Origin: Luzula sylvatica
Taxonomy: Eukaryota > Streptophyta > Magnoliopsida > Poales > Juncaceae
Direction of reading: 5' to 3'
NCBI GenBank assembly: GCA_946800325.1
Contig: OX326958.1
Coordinates: 25,956,914-26,020,913 of the forward strand
DNA length: 64,000 bases
This document shows, in pieces, positions 35,294-47,072 of the stretch (its first letter is position 1; each line of letters begins with the position of its first letter). Under the pieces are notes generated by a model that made no database searches, was not told where the DNA came from, and saw only the letters and a list, made by a program, of their open reading frames with translations. Both the position numbers and the translations under genes were made by a program.

Positions 35294-37175
35294 ATGTGGT
35301 TCATGCAACCATTTCTAGCTATCCTGCTCCTTTCAGCCACCCGTTGCCATGCTCTCAACATTGGAATTCAATCTTCTAATCTCGGCATCGGCATTTTCGT
35401 CTGAATCAAAAATATTTTCTTCTAACTTTTCGCTTCGAAAAAATAACTAATTGATTTCAACTTGTTCAATCTTTGACAGAGTAAGCAGGGGTGTAGCCGC
35501 ACTTGCGAGTCGGACAATTGCAGCCGTAAGCCGCGTTTATAATTAATTCTTCCTTCTTCTTCTTTTTTTTCTTTTTCGGAATGCTCAAACTCGATTTTTG
35601 CATCGATAACAGTGCCGCCATTGTTGAGATACGGAAAGTATTGTGGGATAATGTATACTGGTTGCCCCGGCGAGAAGCCGTGTGATGTGCTGGATTCTTG
35701 TTGTATGGTTCATGATGCTTGTGTCACTGCCAATAATAGTATTGTCTTTCTCTTTCATTTTTTCTTTAAGGGCAATTTCATATTTAATTTACCCTTTCCT
35801 AAATTCAAAAAATCGTATTATCCCGGTACAAATATTATTTCTCTCTCACACACACACACGCAAAAAATCAAATTATGGTCCATGATGCTTGACGGAATTT
35901 TATGGGAGGGGCAAATAAAAACTAAAAAAATATTGGAAGACTAAATAGTAAAATTTACACGATTATATTAAAAAAATATACCGAATCATTAGTTACGTAC
36001 TAAAAATCTTGGGGAGCACCTACCAAGATTCGGCCCCTCCACATTCACAAAAGATAATTTTCTAGACCATTATTTATCACGGAGCAACCAATATTCTTTT
36101 CTGGTTGTTTTTAAACGTACACATTTTTAACTATGATATATTCATTTTTGTGTACAATATATTTTTCGGATAATTTTGAATGTATATTATATATATTTAA
36201 TTATGTGTACTAATTTCCTTTTATGTTGTTTGGTTTTAAGTTCTGATTTTTTTTTAAATGTGTGTTTTTTTTTGTTGATGTTAGATTCCATTTAAAATGT
36301 GAGATAAACATTTTTCAACAGCAATATGTATATTTTAATTATAATTTTTATGTGTAAGAACATTTTTAATAACAATATGCTTTTTCTTACATGAACAATA
36401 TATTTTTTGTAATAGGAATATACATTTTCATAAAATATCTATTATACATTTTTAGTAGAAATGTATATTTTTAATAGTTTTTTTTATACAATTTATACAT
36501 TTACTTAAATATCATATTTTTAATATCTTATTTTAGTAACAGTAGACACAACATCGTAAAAACAAATACCACGCGACGCTACCTGGTTGGTGACGGACGA
36601 AACCCGGCAACGAATAGCAAATCGAAAAAAAAATACAGTATAAAATTTATCCTTACAAAATCCAAAATCTATCTATCATCTTTACCCCTCCAAAAATAAA
36701 AAAATATCTTATTCGTCCTTATAAAAATCCAAAATGTATCATAATTATTGCCATGGGCGGATGGTGATCTTTAAAAAGGTCGAGTTAAGAGAGAGAAGAA
36801 AAGGCAATACAGAAAGATATTTTAGTCAATAACAAATTATCATGATAAATATGACATAGAGGCTAAATAAGTTTTGAAGGGTAAATTTGAAATATTCAGT
36901 GATTGTGGCATTCTAATTTTCTTGAAAGATAATATATCATGCAAAAACATGCATTGTACTCACACGATTAATTTTTTTTTTTTCTTTTCTTTGTGCTTAT
37001 AGATGACTACTTGAACATGAAGTGCAATAAGAATTTACTGAACTGCATAAAGAAGGTGGATATAGGAGGTCCCACATTTCAGGGAAACAAATGTGTCATG
37101 AGCCAGGTGGCAAAGGAGATCACCCTCATCATTGATGCTGCAGTGTTAGCTGGAAGAGCTCTGCACAAACCTTAG
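35294..37175 (+). CDS. Secreted phospholipase A2, PLA2-alpha type (4 exons)
   Basis: Exons are 35294-35398, 35480-35525, 35613-35738 and 37003-37175, giving 149 residues, as in plant sPLA2-alpha. Exon 1 encodes a signal peptide (MWFMQPFLAILLLSATRCHA). The calcium loop YGKYCG...GCPGE and the active-site block DSCCMVHDAC (His-Asp) are in exon 3, and twelve cysteines appear to be present. The enzyme should hydrolyse the sn-2 ester of phospholipids in the secretory system or apoplast, releasing free fatty acid and lysophospholipid. The C-terminal block GNKC...AAVLAGRALHKP matches the family. Intron 1 would use a weak donor, GTCTGA; this is the least certain junction. Intron 3 is 1264 bp and AT-rich. 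Confidence 0.9.
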
Positions 37176-37462
37176 AATTCATTAATGGCCCCCCAAAAAC
37201 AAAATTTTAAAACATGTTTTATTACCAATTCTATGCAATATTGTTTTTACTTGTTGCAAATTTGTAGTTTCTGGAATTAGAAGGGAATAGTGGATTATTT
37301 TGGTCATTCCAATCAAAAAGGTTGGAATTAAATGTAATAAACGGTGAATTTGTGTAATTTCACTCTTCCATGGACGTATGATGTGATTTTAAACCATGAA
37401 ATAAGATAAAATTAAAGAAAAATATATCTACCCTTCAATTATTTTTCCTAATTGGTAATTAA

Positions 37463-37568
37463 AAACTATTTCATCTTTTCTTGCTTTGTTGTTCTTTTCT
37501 TCTTTATTACATTTTAAACTATTTCATCTTCTCTTGCTTTGTTGTTCTTTTCTTCTTTATTACATTTT
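37463..37568. repeat. 53-bp tandem duplication
   Basis: Two nearly identical 53-bp copies of a T/C-rich unit containing CTTGCTTTGTTGTTC, starting at about 37463 and 37516. Confidence 0.85.
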
Positions 37569-37577
37569 ATTTTATGT

Positions 37578-37656
37578 AACATAAAATATGTCTTTTCTAA
37601 TAAAAAAAAAATAAAAAAAAATAAAAATAAATAAAAAAACATAAAATATGTCTTTT
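37578..37656 (+). mobile_element. Second tail-only retroposon with 19-bp target duplication
   Basis: AACATAAAATATGTCTTTT is found identically at 37578-37596 and 37638-37656. The 41 bp between are CTAAT followed by an A-rich run with scattered T. This is a poly(A)-type tail bounded by a long target duplication: a retroposition event with essentially no element body. Confidence 0.75.
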
Positions 37657-38282
37657 TGATTTTGTATTGTTATAAACAAAATTTAATAAAGCAACAATGA
37701 GCAAAAGAGTATTTTGATCACTAACAATTATCTATATTTTTAACAACTAAGAATGAAATGATTTCTCTTCCACCCTAAACCCCTCGCTGAAATTATAGTC
37801 TGAACCATTTCATAACAAATTGCAGGAATTTGCAATGAATAAATATTGCAGACCGTAAGCATAGCAAGTAGGTGCAGCGTCACTACATATAAAACCAAAC
37901 TTTGGGTTATGGCCACATGGATATCACTTTTATCTAGATATTTATATGGGAGTAGTTTGGTTGGTGTATTATTTACACTTTTTAGGAAACAAATTGGTCT
38001 ATTCAAAGCCCCCCCTTCCTATTCAAAAAAAAAGCCCCCCCTTAAATTAAGAAAACTACAAATATCCTTTGTTTTGTTTCCTACAAATATCATGGACCAA
38101 AAATAATTAAACAATACCATTATTCTATTTATTTTTATTCTACAAACAATCCAATAATCCAAACACAATTTATTCATAGTATTTAAGCATAACCATGCTA
38201 GTTTCTCATTTCTAATTACCGAAAATTATCTCATTTCGAACTTATCTACCGAACTAACCCTAATGATGGGGCCCGCCAAGAG

Positions 38283-40548
38283 TTAGGAGAGAGAAATAGT
38301 ACGAGTAGTATATATAGAAACCGCCAACAATAATGGCGGAGCCCATGATACCGCTGGTGACAAGGCAACCGGTCCCGCCCCATAAGCCCTCATTAGTGTT
38401 GAAATTAACTGCAAAAATAATATCAAAAAGTTTATAATTGCATATTAATTTACTTGTTTAGAGAGAGAGAGAGAGAGAGAGAGAGAACCTTAAAATGCAG
38501 CAAAAAAACGACGCCACAAGCAACGAGAAGGATTTTTCTGACCCAACTCAAAGAAAAGACATTCATTTCCTTTCTCTCTCTTTCGTGCAAATGATAAACC
38601 CTAGCTCTCTCCGCGAATAATCCATATATAATAAGCACCATAGGAGATAACACGAGATATAAAAATGGCAAAATAATTACCATTATATCTGGTCCGCCAA
38701 ATAAATCCTCTTTTAAATAATCTTTTATTCTCCATCCCGATAAATACATGGGAATGATTCGACCATTTGATGACGTGGCGTACCCCCAAAACCACGGCAT
38801 TTTAATCAACCAAATAAAATATATTACTAAACAAATCCAAATTTTCTTATTCCTCGAACCCTCTATTAAATACCAAATGAACAGGTGGTAATTGAAATTC
38901 TTTCTTTCGACGAAATAGTGGATTATTTTAGGTAGGAAAAGGATTGAAATTACGAACCCCAAATTTAACCAAAGAAGAATTTCATAAAGATCTTCCCATT
39001 TAATTCCTAATAAAAAGTAATTCAACAAGTGAATCGACTGAATTGCCCTTTTACCGTTCAACGAAAAGGGCCTTCTCTCACTAGAAATTTGTTTGCCTTC
39101 AAAATCCTTCACGAAAACTTGGACCCAATAACGGGTCGGATCTTCGCTTCTATAATTCTCAGCGTTCCATTTTGCATGAAATAACGGTCCCGATTTGGGT
39201 CTCGACAAAGGCACTTCCTCGACTATCTTAAACCCTCGAAACGAGTCATAAAGCCTAGCAGTCACATTCAGAATCTCACGAGACGAAAATACGAGAGCGT
39301 TTATGTCATTTCTTAAAGATCCAAGACCCGTTTCGGCACCACATCTTGAATCGATTGGATATGTGATCAAAATTTTAGTTTCAAACCCTAATTTTTGACT
39401 CGAGAGTTTGAAATCCAAAAAAGAAATTGCCCCTCTATCAATCGAAAGAATCCTAACGAATCGATTATCCTTCCAATCCCCTAATTCCCATTCCCAAAAA
39501 TACTTCACGTTATTTTTCTCTTTATTATCATTATTATTATTATTATTTAATCCTAATTTAACCGAATGTAACCACTTCAATTTGTCGCTTAGTTTAGCAT
39601 GAAGGTGACCACATAAATATACCGAAACCAATTGTTCTGCGAACACATTCTCATATCGACCTTTTCCTTTCGATGATGCGGTGAAAGACAAAGGAAAGTG
39701 TCCAAATGCGATTTTGGTAGTTAAAGGGGCATTATCGAAATTATCATCAAATTGAAGGGTCGAAATTATTGCTTGCATAGATTTGTCAGATGGATGACCG
39801 AACAAATTTGCGGGGCGCCGAATACCTATAGGTATCGAATCGTCTATTCCGAGGAAGTGGTACTTGGTATCGTTTCCCTACAAAACCTTCTAGAAGACTG
39901 TTAGATCTATCTTTACCAAGTGAGAGAGAGAGAGAGAGAGATATTTTTACTTACCAAAAGAGAGATGTTATATATCTTGGCAGTCCTGTTGAGCTGAGAA
40001 TTAACGCTATAAATGGAGAAGAAATCGAGATTGTGTTTTTCATAAGGGACACCATACTTATCATGGTTTCCTCTTATATCGAATATTCTTCGCTTGTCAA
40101 TACCGCTCCGTGAAGCTATTTCGTTGATGGAGTCTTGGTACGAAATCCATTCTGATTCCTCCTGATCAGAACTGGTTCTATCTTTGCTTTTGGCATCTAA
40201 TTCAACAAAAAATACCATGATAGCAATTTTACCAATCCCAAATCGCCCAATTAAAAAAAAATTGATCATTGAACAGAAATTACCAGTGAGATCGCCGGTG
40301 ATCAGTACGAGTTGAGGCCGAATGACGGAAAGGGATGGACCCAGAAGCCGCATCAGGTCGTCAGCTCGCTGTGGACAGTATCTGCTGAGGTGGAGGTCGC
40401 TCACCTGTACGATCCACGTTACGTCACCCTCCAGATGGAATGTCTCGGTGAACACGGAGGAATCATCGGGCGCTACTTCTCGAAAAGATATTACGGAATG
40501 GAATAAGAGAAGCGAAGGGAAGAAGAAGAGGAGAAATTTGATGCTCAT
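38283..40548 (-). CDS. Membrane metallophosphoesterase, At3g03305/TMEM62-like (4 exons)
   Basis: On the minus strand the exons are 40548-40284, 40196-39955, 39877-38489 and 38408-38283, giving 673 residues with matching phases. The ATG at 40548 opens a clear signal sequence (MSIKFLLFFFPSLLLFHSVI); an in-frame ATG 36 codons upstream is possible but would bury that signal. The calcineurin-like metal-binding blocks are present in order: SDLH, TGD, GNHD, GHFP and CGHLHAK. After an extracytoplasmic middle domain come about five hydrophobic segments (within 38950-38310), so it is a multi-pass membrane protein. The family's substrate is not known. A 43-bp tandem repeat lies immediately upstream. Introns 2 and 3 carry CT tracts near their donors. 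Confidence 0.9.
38461..38486. repeat. (GA)n at metallophosphoesterase intron 3 donor
   Basis: On the coding (minus) strand the donor GTTCTCTCTC runs straight into this CT tract. A similar tract (39922-39941) lies 14 bases inside intron 2. Confidence 0.95.
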
Positions 40549-40647
40549 TAATTTTCTTCGGCCGATTTGATGAATTCCGGAGAAGATCAGCGAGCAAGAC
40601 GGCAGTTTGGAATCTTGATGGTGTGCAAGTAGGAGTATAAACCGAAT

Positions 40648-40862
40648 TTTTTGCAAAAGCCCAATTTACAAGAAAAGGTATCATTTTGAAATTTTGCAAA
40701 AATCCAATTTAAAAGGAAAGTTATCATTTTGAAATTTTACAAAAGCCCAATTAACAAGAAAAGCTATCAATTTGAAATTTTGCAAAAGCCCAATTTACAA
40801 AGAAAATTCTCATTTTGAAATTTTGCAAAACCCCAATTTACAAGGAAAGCTTTGCAAAATTA
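40648..40862. repeat. 43-bp tandem repeat, about five copies
   Basis: Units start with CCAATTTACAAG-like sequence at 40661, 40704, 40747, 40790 and 40833, an exact 43-bp spacing. Each contains ATCATTTTGAAATTTTGCAA. The array begins 100 bp upstream of the metallophosphoesterase start codon, in its promoter or 5' UTR. Confidence 0.92.
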
Positions 40863-41193
40863 GATCTTCCGTCGTACCTCCCGACCAAAGAAGACGAGGA
40901 TGGTAATTCGCGAGAGATTCTGATGAAAGTGTTTAATTATATTTTTTTCTTGTTAACTTGGAAAGAAAATTAATTAAGTCACTTTCTCTTCTGGTGAAAT
41001 AGGAAAATAATAATTTTTTATTATTGTTCATTTTAAAGTAGCAAGAAGAAAATAAAAAAATCTTTTGCATTTTCACCAACACCTGTTCGAGAATTTTTCG
41101 GTAAGATTTAGGAACATGTATGTAAATTTGTCATTATTTTTTACTGGTATGTTCAAATTTAATTATGTATGTTTTATTGGATTTGTTATTATA

Positions 41194-41871
41194 TGTTTAA
41201 TTAGGGCTGCAAACGAGCCGAGCTCGAGCGAGCTGTGCCAAGCTCCAGCTCGGCTCGGAACTTACTCGAGCTGGCTCAGCTCGTTTAGAATTATGGTTCG
41301 AGCTAAAAAATCAAGCTCAAGCTCGGCTCGTTCTAATTCGAGCTAGCTCGGCTCGGCTCAACAGTAACTTAATTAAAAAAACAACTTGAATTTTAATTAA
41401 AAAAATTATAATAATTGCGAATAAACAAAAAATATTCTAAATACCAAACTATCTTAAAACATAACAATAATAAATCAAACATACAACACAAAACATAAAA
41501 AAAATAGGATTTGAACGTGGTATTACTAATTTGCCTCCCTTAGTTAATATTCTTTTTTAGGACCTAAGTTGTAACCTGACTTGGAATTATTATGGAGATA
41601 AAGTTTTTCTATATAAAATTTTCTAATTATAATAATATATATAATATGAATTAATTATGATAAAGGTATTTAATATTTTAAATCGAGCTCAAATTCTTTT
41701 CGAGCTTAATACGAGCGAGCTGAGTCTGTCTCAAGCTCGGCTCAATAAGCGTTCGAGCTAGCTCGGCTCGGCTCGTTTAATTTCGAGTTAATATCGAGCG
41801 AACTATTATCGAGCTATTATCGAGTCGAGCTCGAGCGAGCCACGAGCTAAAGTTGCAGCCCTATGTTTAAT
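41194..41871. mobile_element. Non-autonomous hAT element 2 (662 bp)
   Basis: The element is 41202-41863, with ends TAGGGCTGCAAAC and GTTGCAGCCCTA and a perfect 8-bp duplication TGTTTAAT (41194-41201, 41864-41871). Subterminal regions are built from GAGCTCG and CGGCTCG motifs on both sides; the centre is AT-rich. It lies between the divergent metallophosphoesterase and AXR1-like genes. Confidence 0.95.
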
Positions 41872-42958
41872 GATTGTGCGAAATTATACATGTTTTTCTT
41901 GATTTTTCAATTTATTTATATTTTTTAATTAATTATAGATTTATATGAAAAATATAATAGTATGAGTTTTTTGTGATGTTTAAAATTGTATAAAGTTTAT
42001 TTTTGTATTTTTATCTGTTTGTGTATCTTTTTCATGTTTGAAAATTTGTCTGTTTAATAAGAAAATAAGATTTTTTTTTTGTGGATAATTAGGTTAAATT
42101 TCTATGAATTCTCCATTTTTGTGTCATGTTTTGTAAAATATATTTCACTGATTTATATGTCTTTTAAAATCACCAAAAAAGTGTGTCTGATACTTATTGT
42201 GTCTAGTTTGTTCAAGATCACATCTCACTCAATTTTATATATTTTTTAATTTGTTATGATTTTGTGAAGTTCATCTATCAATCTTTAGAAGTTCATCTTA
42301 TTTTCATTTCTAAAAATTAGATCAAAGAATTAAATTGTATAACCAATCAATATATTCTCCATCTAAAAGAATTAAAAAAAAATGACTACGTCGCGAGCAC
42401 AGGACATTCCACGCGACATATCTTATTTTCATATATACCCTGTAAAGTCTCAATATTGAAAAAAATCTGGTAAAAAATAACAAAAATGCGACGTGATGAC
42501 ACAGAGCATGCCACTTAACACCTCCTCCGTAGTTTTCCGAGAAATTTAAAAATTTAAAAATTAATTTTTTTTTGTTGAGAAAAAGATCATGTGACGGAGA
42601 CATGACATGTCACGTATACCCGTAAAATTTAAAAACTAACAAAAATCTAAAAAAAAATAAAAAAATGTAATAAAAATGTCACGCGGTGGACATAGAACGT
42701 GCCATGTGACACCATTTATTAGGAAATTTTTATGTGACACCATTTAATTTCTTTTAATTACCACATTTTTTTCTTCAAATTTTGATTTTGATGCTTTTTA
42801 AAAATGAAAAAGTTGCCTTCGGAGATTCGGATTGTCGAGATGATCTGGTCACACCGTCACACTAATACATAGCTCGATTCTTTTCCAGACCCATTACCCA
42901 CAGCTCACAAGCCATTCTCCCTCCGACCCAACGACGGTTCATCTCTCCGACGAAAACG
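41872..42958. other. Upstream region of the AXR1-like gene
   Basis: AT-rich. A degenerate duplication is visible: 42385-42525 and 42585-42720 share CATG-CACGCGACAT-type motifs and a 'CAAAAATGYRACG' block. No additional gene is seen. GC content rises from 42830, marking the probable promoter and 5' UTR. Confidence 0.5.
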
Positions 42959-43000
42959 ATGGCCGCCGAGCCTAAGAACAAGTACGATCGTCAGCTCAGG

Positions 43001-43056
<56 letters not shown>

Positions 43057-46000
43057 TGCTTGTGTGATTTAACTAATCTAATCTGAATCGATTTGATCCG
43101 ACAAACCCCCTCTTGAATCCTTTGTGGTTATTCTAAGTTTTAAACCAGTTTTGCATTCGCTCAGCCACAAACGCTTGCAACTAAATCCATCTAAACCCTA
43201 TTTCTTTCGATTTGCCAAAATCCCTTGACTAGTATTTGTTCCCATTGGCCTTGACGAACAATGGATTTTTAAACTGTACTAGTTTTTTTACTCTTATTGT
43301 ACTTTTTAAGGATATGGGGACAACAGGGGCAATCAGCACTGGAGAAGTCCAGTATTTGTCTACTGAATTGTGGGCCCACTGGGTCAGAGGCTCTGAAGAA
43401 TCTCGTGCTTGGCGGTATTGGAAGCGTTACTATTGTCGATGGCGCCAAAGTAGAACCACATGACCTCGGCAATAACTTCTTGCGTATGCCCATTTTGGCA
43501 AAATATCATATATACCCTTACTACAATCCATCAATTTTTATTAATACTTATCAACAAAGTATTTTTCGATAGTGGATGAAGGGTGTTTAGGTCAATCAAG
43601 AGCGAAATGTGTATGCTCATTTTTACAAGAATTAAACGATTCGGTCAAGGCTAAATTCGTCGAGGAATCGCCAAACACATTGATCGATATAAATCCTTCT
43701 TTCTTCTCTGAGTTCACACTCGTTATTGCCACTCAGGTCTCGATACAATATTTCGTTTTCTGCGTTCGATATACCGTTTTTTGAATGAATTTGAAAATGA
43801 AAATATGGATTGATTTCAGATGGGGGAGAGCTCTCTGTTGAAGCTTGATGGTATTTGTCGAAAATCAAATATTATTTTGGTAATAGCTCGTTCTTATGGC
43901 CTCACTGGTCTGGTACGAATCAGCGCTAAGGTAAATTAAAATTACGTACCTCATAAACATCGTGTCATTTTTTATTTAATCGGTCAAATTAAATATTTAT
44001 ATTTTTTTTAATTTTTAGGAGCATGATGTGGTAGAATCAAAACCGGACCATTTTCTCGATGATTTGAGATTACACAATCCTTGGCCCGAACTTAAACAGT
44101 ATTATTCTAATTTTCCTCTTCAATGTTTGGAATTTTGCAAAAAGGGCCCTGCATTATCGTCATTTTTATTTGTTTATTCAGGTTCGCAGAAACAATAGAT
44201 TTGAACGAAAAAGATGCAGTGGTGCACAAACACACCCCATATATAGGTATTCTTGTAAAGCTTGCTGATAAATGGGCACAAAAGCATAACGGGTCCTTAC
44301 CCTCAACCCGCCAAGAGAAAAAGGAATTCAAGGTACTTTCTTGATATACTGTTTATTATTAATTATATACATATCCTCTCATTCTCGTTACATTTTTATA
44401 TTCAATATAGGAATTAATTAAAGGGCACATGCATAATTTAGACGAAGAGAACTACCAAGAAGCCATGAATTCGGCATATAAAGTCTCCGTACCACGAGGA
44501 ATCAGTACGTTTAAATTATTTGTCAATTTTACAAATATAACCTTTCAAAAAGATGATATTTGCAAATTTTACTTTTCAGGTTCTGAGCTTGAACGAATAT
44601 TGGAAGATAGTTGTGTTGAGGTCGATTCGAACTCTTCTGATTTCTGGATTTTGGTTGCAGCTTTAAAGGTTTATTCCTTAATCTATATATTATTATTATT
44701 ATATGAATTAAATTTCGTATATACTAATTAATTATTTGTTTGTAAATTTTTAATTAGGAGTTTATTGAAAAAGAAGGTGGAGGAGAGGCGCCTCTTGAAG
44801 GTTCAATTCCCGACATGACTTCTTCGACCGAGTTCGTCTCCTAATAATAATAATATTAATAATAATTAATTTTCCATTTTAATATATATTTTTTGTTATT
44901 GTAGGTCTTATGTGAGTCTGCAAAAGATATACCAAGCCAAAGCGGAGTTGGATTGTACTAAAGTCGAAAATCACGTAAAAGAAATCCTGAAAAGAATTGG
45001 CCGGAACTCGGATTCCATTTCCAGGTTTTCCATCCGAACTTTCTGTCGAAATGCCAGGAAACTCAAAGTCAGTATTTATTTATTTATTTATTTTTGTTAA
45101 TTAGTTTGATCTTTATATTTTTTTCTTGTGTGCAGATATGTAGATATCGAACCATTGAGGAGGAATTTACTTCTCCGAATACTTCGGATATACAGAAATA
45201 CTTTACTGATGAGGATTATTGGTAACTCAAATTTTATGTTATTAAATGTTGATTGAATAATTAAGTGATTGATTTTTTTTTTTTTTGGGTTTAGTTTTTC
45301 GGTGGGTTTTTATATCTTACTGCGTGCAGTTGATCGGTTTGCGAATAATTACAATCGGCTCCCTGGTGTGTTTGATGGGTAAGTAATTTTCTAATTTTCT
45401 AGGGTTGTCTTTGCTTATTTTTATTATTATTTGAGATCTATTAACGGACCGGTATTTAATTGAGAGTTTGATGTCAAAATCTCGAATAAAAATATGAATC
45501 GTGACATAAATCGATTTCGAAGATTTTGTTGATAGTTTTTGAGCTGACTTTGTGGAATTTCAAAAAGAGTCATAAAAGAATATAAAAATAGAACACTTTG
45601 AATTTTTCAAAATTAAATATTCCCTTTCTGGCAGTGAAATAGAGGAGCACGCGTCTCTTTCGAAGGCAAATTTAAATAATTTGTGTTTGAATGATAGATT
45701 TTTGTAAGTCCAAATACTAACTCCAGTTCAAAACACCAATACTTGTATTTGTTCTAAATTTTGAATGCGTTTTAGTTTCCATTTTTCTCCCAAACATGGG
45801 AAATTTCATTTTGAAAAATCAAAATAAAATAACTGAAATTTATGAAATATTTCTCCATGGTAGTAGTGAGATGGACGAGGACGAGTCTCGTTTGAAAGCA
45901 TTTAATATTTCAATTCTGAACGAATTGGGTTTGAACGGTTCGTCAGTAAATGAAGATCTGATACAAGAAATGTGCCGGTACGGTGGTGCCGAAATTCATA

Positions 46001-46217
46001 CCGTTGCTTCGTTCATTGGAGGCGTCGCCTCTCAAGAAGTAATCAAGGTTAACAATTTATGTTTGATTTCGTCTGTTTTCTTTCTGCAGAATTTTAGGGT
46101 TTAAGGTTTTTGATATTTTCGTTTGTTTTGTAGCTCGTCACGAAGCAGTTTGTGCCGTTAAGCGGGACGCTGATATTCAATGGGATCGATCACAAGTCGC
46201 AAGTTTTGGCATTATAG
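42959..46217 (+). CDS. AXR1: NEDD8-activating enzyme E1 regulatory subunit, AXR1-like (14 exons)
   Basis: Exons: 42959-42999, 43311-43483, 43573-43736, 43820-43930, 44019-44098, 44182-44332, 44411-44504, 44580-44668, 44758-44831, 44905-45067, 45136-45221, 45295-45378, 45867-46047, 46134-46217. All phases agree and give 524 residues, against about 540 in Arabidopsis AXR1. The N-terminus KYDRQLRIWG...[20 protein letters not shown] is the ThiF/E1 fold; the internal SIPDMTSST segment and the C-terminal [20 protein letters not shown] are hallmarks of this subunit. With ECR1 it activates NEDD8/RUB, which modifies cullins in SCF ligases and so controls auxin signalling. Like other regulatory subunits it has no catalytic cysteine domain of its own. 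Whether it is AXR1 or its paralogue AXL cannot be decided here. Intron 1 starts with a CT tract; intron 12 holds an exon relic. Confidence 0.96.
43004..43052. repeat. (CT)n at the donor of AXR1-like intron 1
   Basis: A CT tract of about 49 bp starts five bases after the exon 1 boundary. Confidence 0.95.
45635..45703 (+). pseudogene. Decayed duplicate of AXR1-like exon 13 start
   Basis: Within intron 12, a CTGGCAG acceptor-like site is followed by a frame in the right phase that reads [19 protein letters not shown] before a TAA. The true exon 13 starts [23 protein letters not shown]. About half of the positions agree, including spacing, and the acceptor position relative to the frame is identical. 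I read it as a tandem copy of the start of exon 13 that has decayed. Inclusion would truncate the protein. Confidence 0.6.
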
Positions 46218-46219
46218 GT

Positions 46220-46545
46220 ATGTTATGTCATGACGAGATTAGTGTGGTGACATGATTGTAATTTTGATTACCCTTTATAATTTCGAGGTTTTGTCTAAAG
46301 TATGAATTTGCATTGGTTACATTTTGATGCGGCTTTTGTTATTTTTTGTGAAGTTTAATTAAATATTCTATGTTTTGGCATATTTACAAGTAATGGTAAT
46401 GACTTTTGAAATATAAAAAAAAACTCTTTAATTTCTAATATTTTAGAACTCCTAACTTTTGGTTTTTTTCATTAAAGTACTATATAATATCCACAAGGAA
46501 CTGCTACAATTTCATTAAAGACTACTTGTCCATATAATCTCAACC
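46220..46545. other. 3' flank of the AXR1-like gene
   Basis: Probable 3' UTR and AT-rich spacer; nothing else seen. Confidence 0.5.
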
Positions 46546-47072
46546 ATAAAGAGAAAATAGTTTTCTCTTGAATAATATTTTTCTGAAACAAAATTGCTTT
46601 TCCTATATATTTTTTTAAACAAACAACTCCTTTGTCCTTTTTTCAGTAGCCTAAGCTTGGTTTCTGAAAAAGTTATTTCGGCAAATAAAATGAATATGAT
46701 CTTATTCAACAAAAAAAATATTTCCGCAAATAAAATGAGTATGATTTTATTAAACAAAAAAGCTTTCGCAAATAAAAATCTATGTACAAGTTGAAAATAA
46801 AAGAGAGAACATTGACAGCATAATCCTACCATATTTGCTTATGTAGAGAAAAACATATTCAACAAAAAAAAAATCTTACAAAAATACCCATCATAACAAT
46901 CAAATGCTTGAACAAATATCATTATTTGATACAATCATGACAAAATTAAAATTCATAAATATATTGAACTGAACATAATCAAATGACTAAACAAACTCAA
47001 TTAAACAAATGCATATTATAGGGCTCATGGACCATGTTGCAGAACACAAATAGAATCAACAGAAGCCTTAAT

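Larger units (their letters stand above)
37180..38280. other. Intergenic DNA between convergent genes
   Basis: Contains a two-copy 53-bp tandem repeat (37463-37568), a retroposon scar (37578-37656) and otherwise AT-rich DNA. Confidence 0.6.

Noticed and set aside
38005..38045. AAAGCCCCCCCTT repeated around an A run, as a third tail-only retroposon
   Set aside because: The flanking CTATTC is duplicated too, so it is better explained as a short tandem duplication with slippage in the A run.
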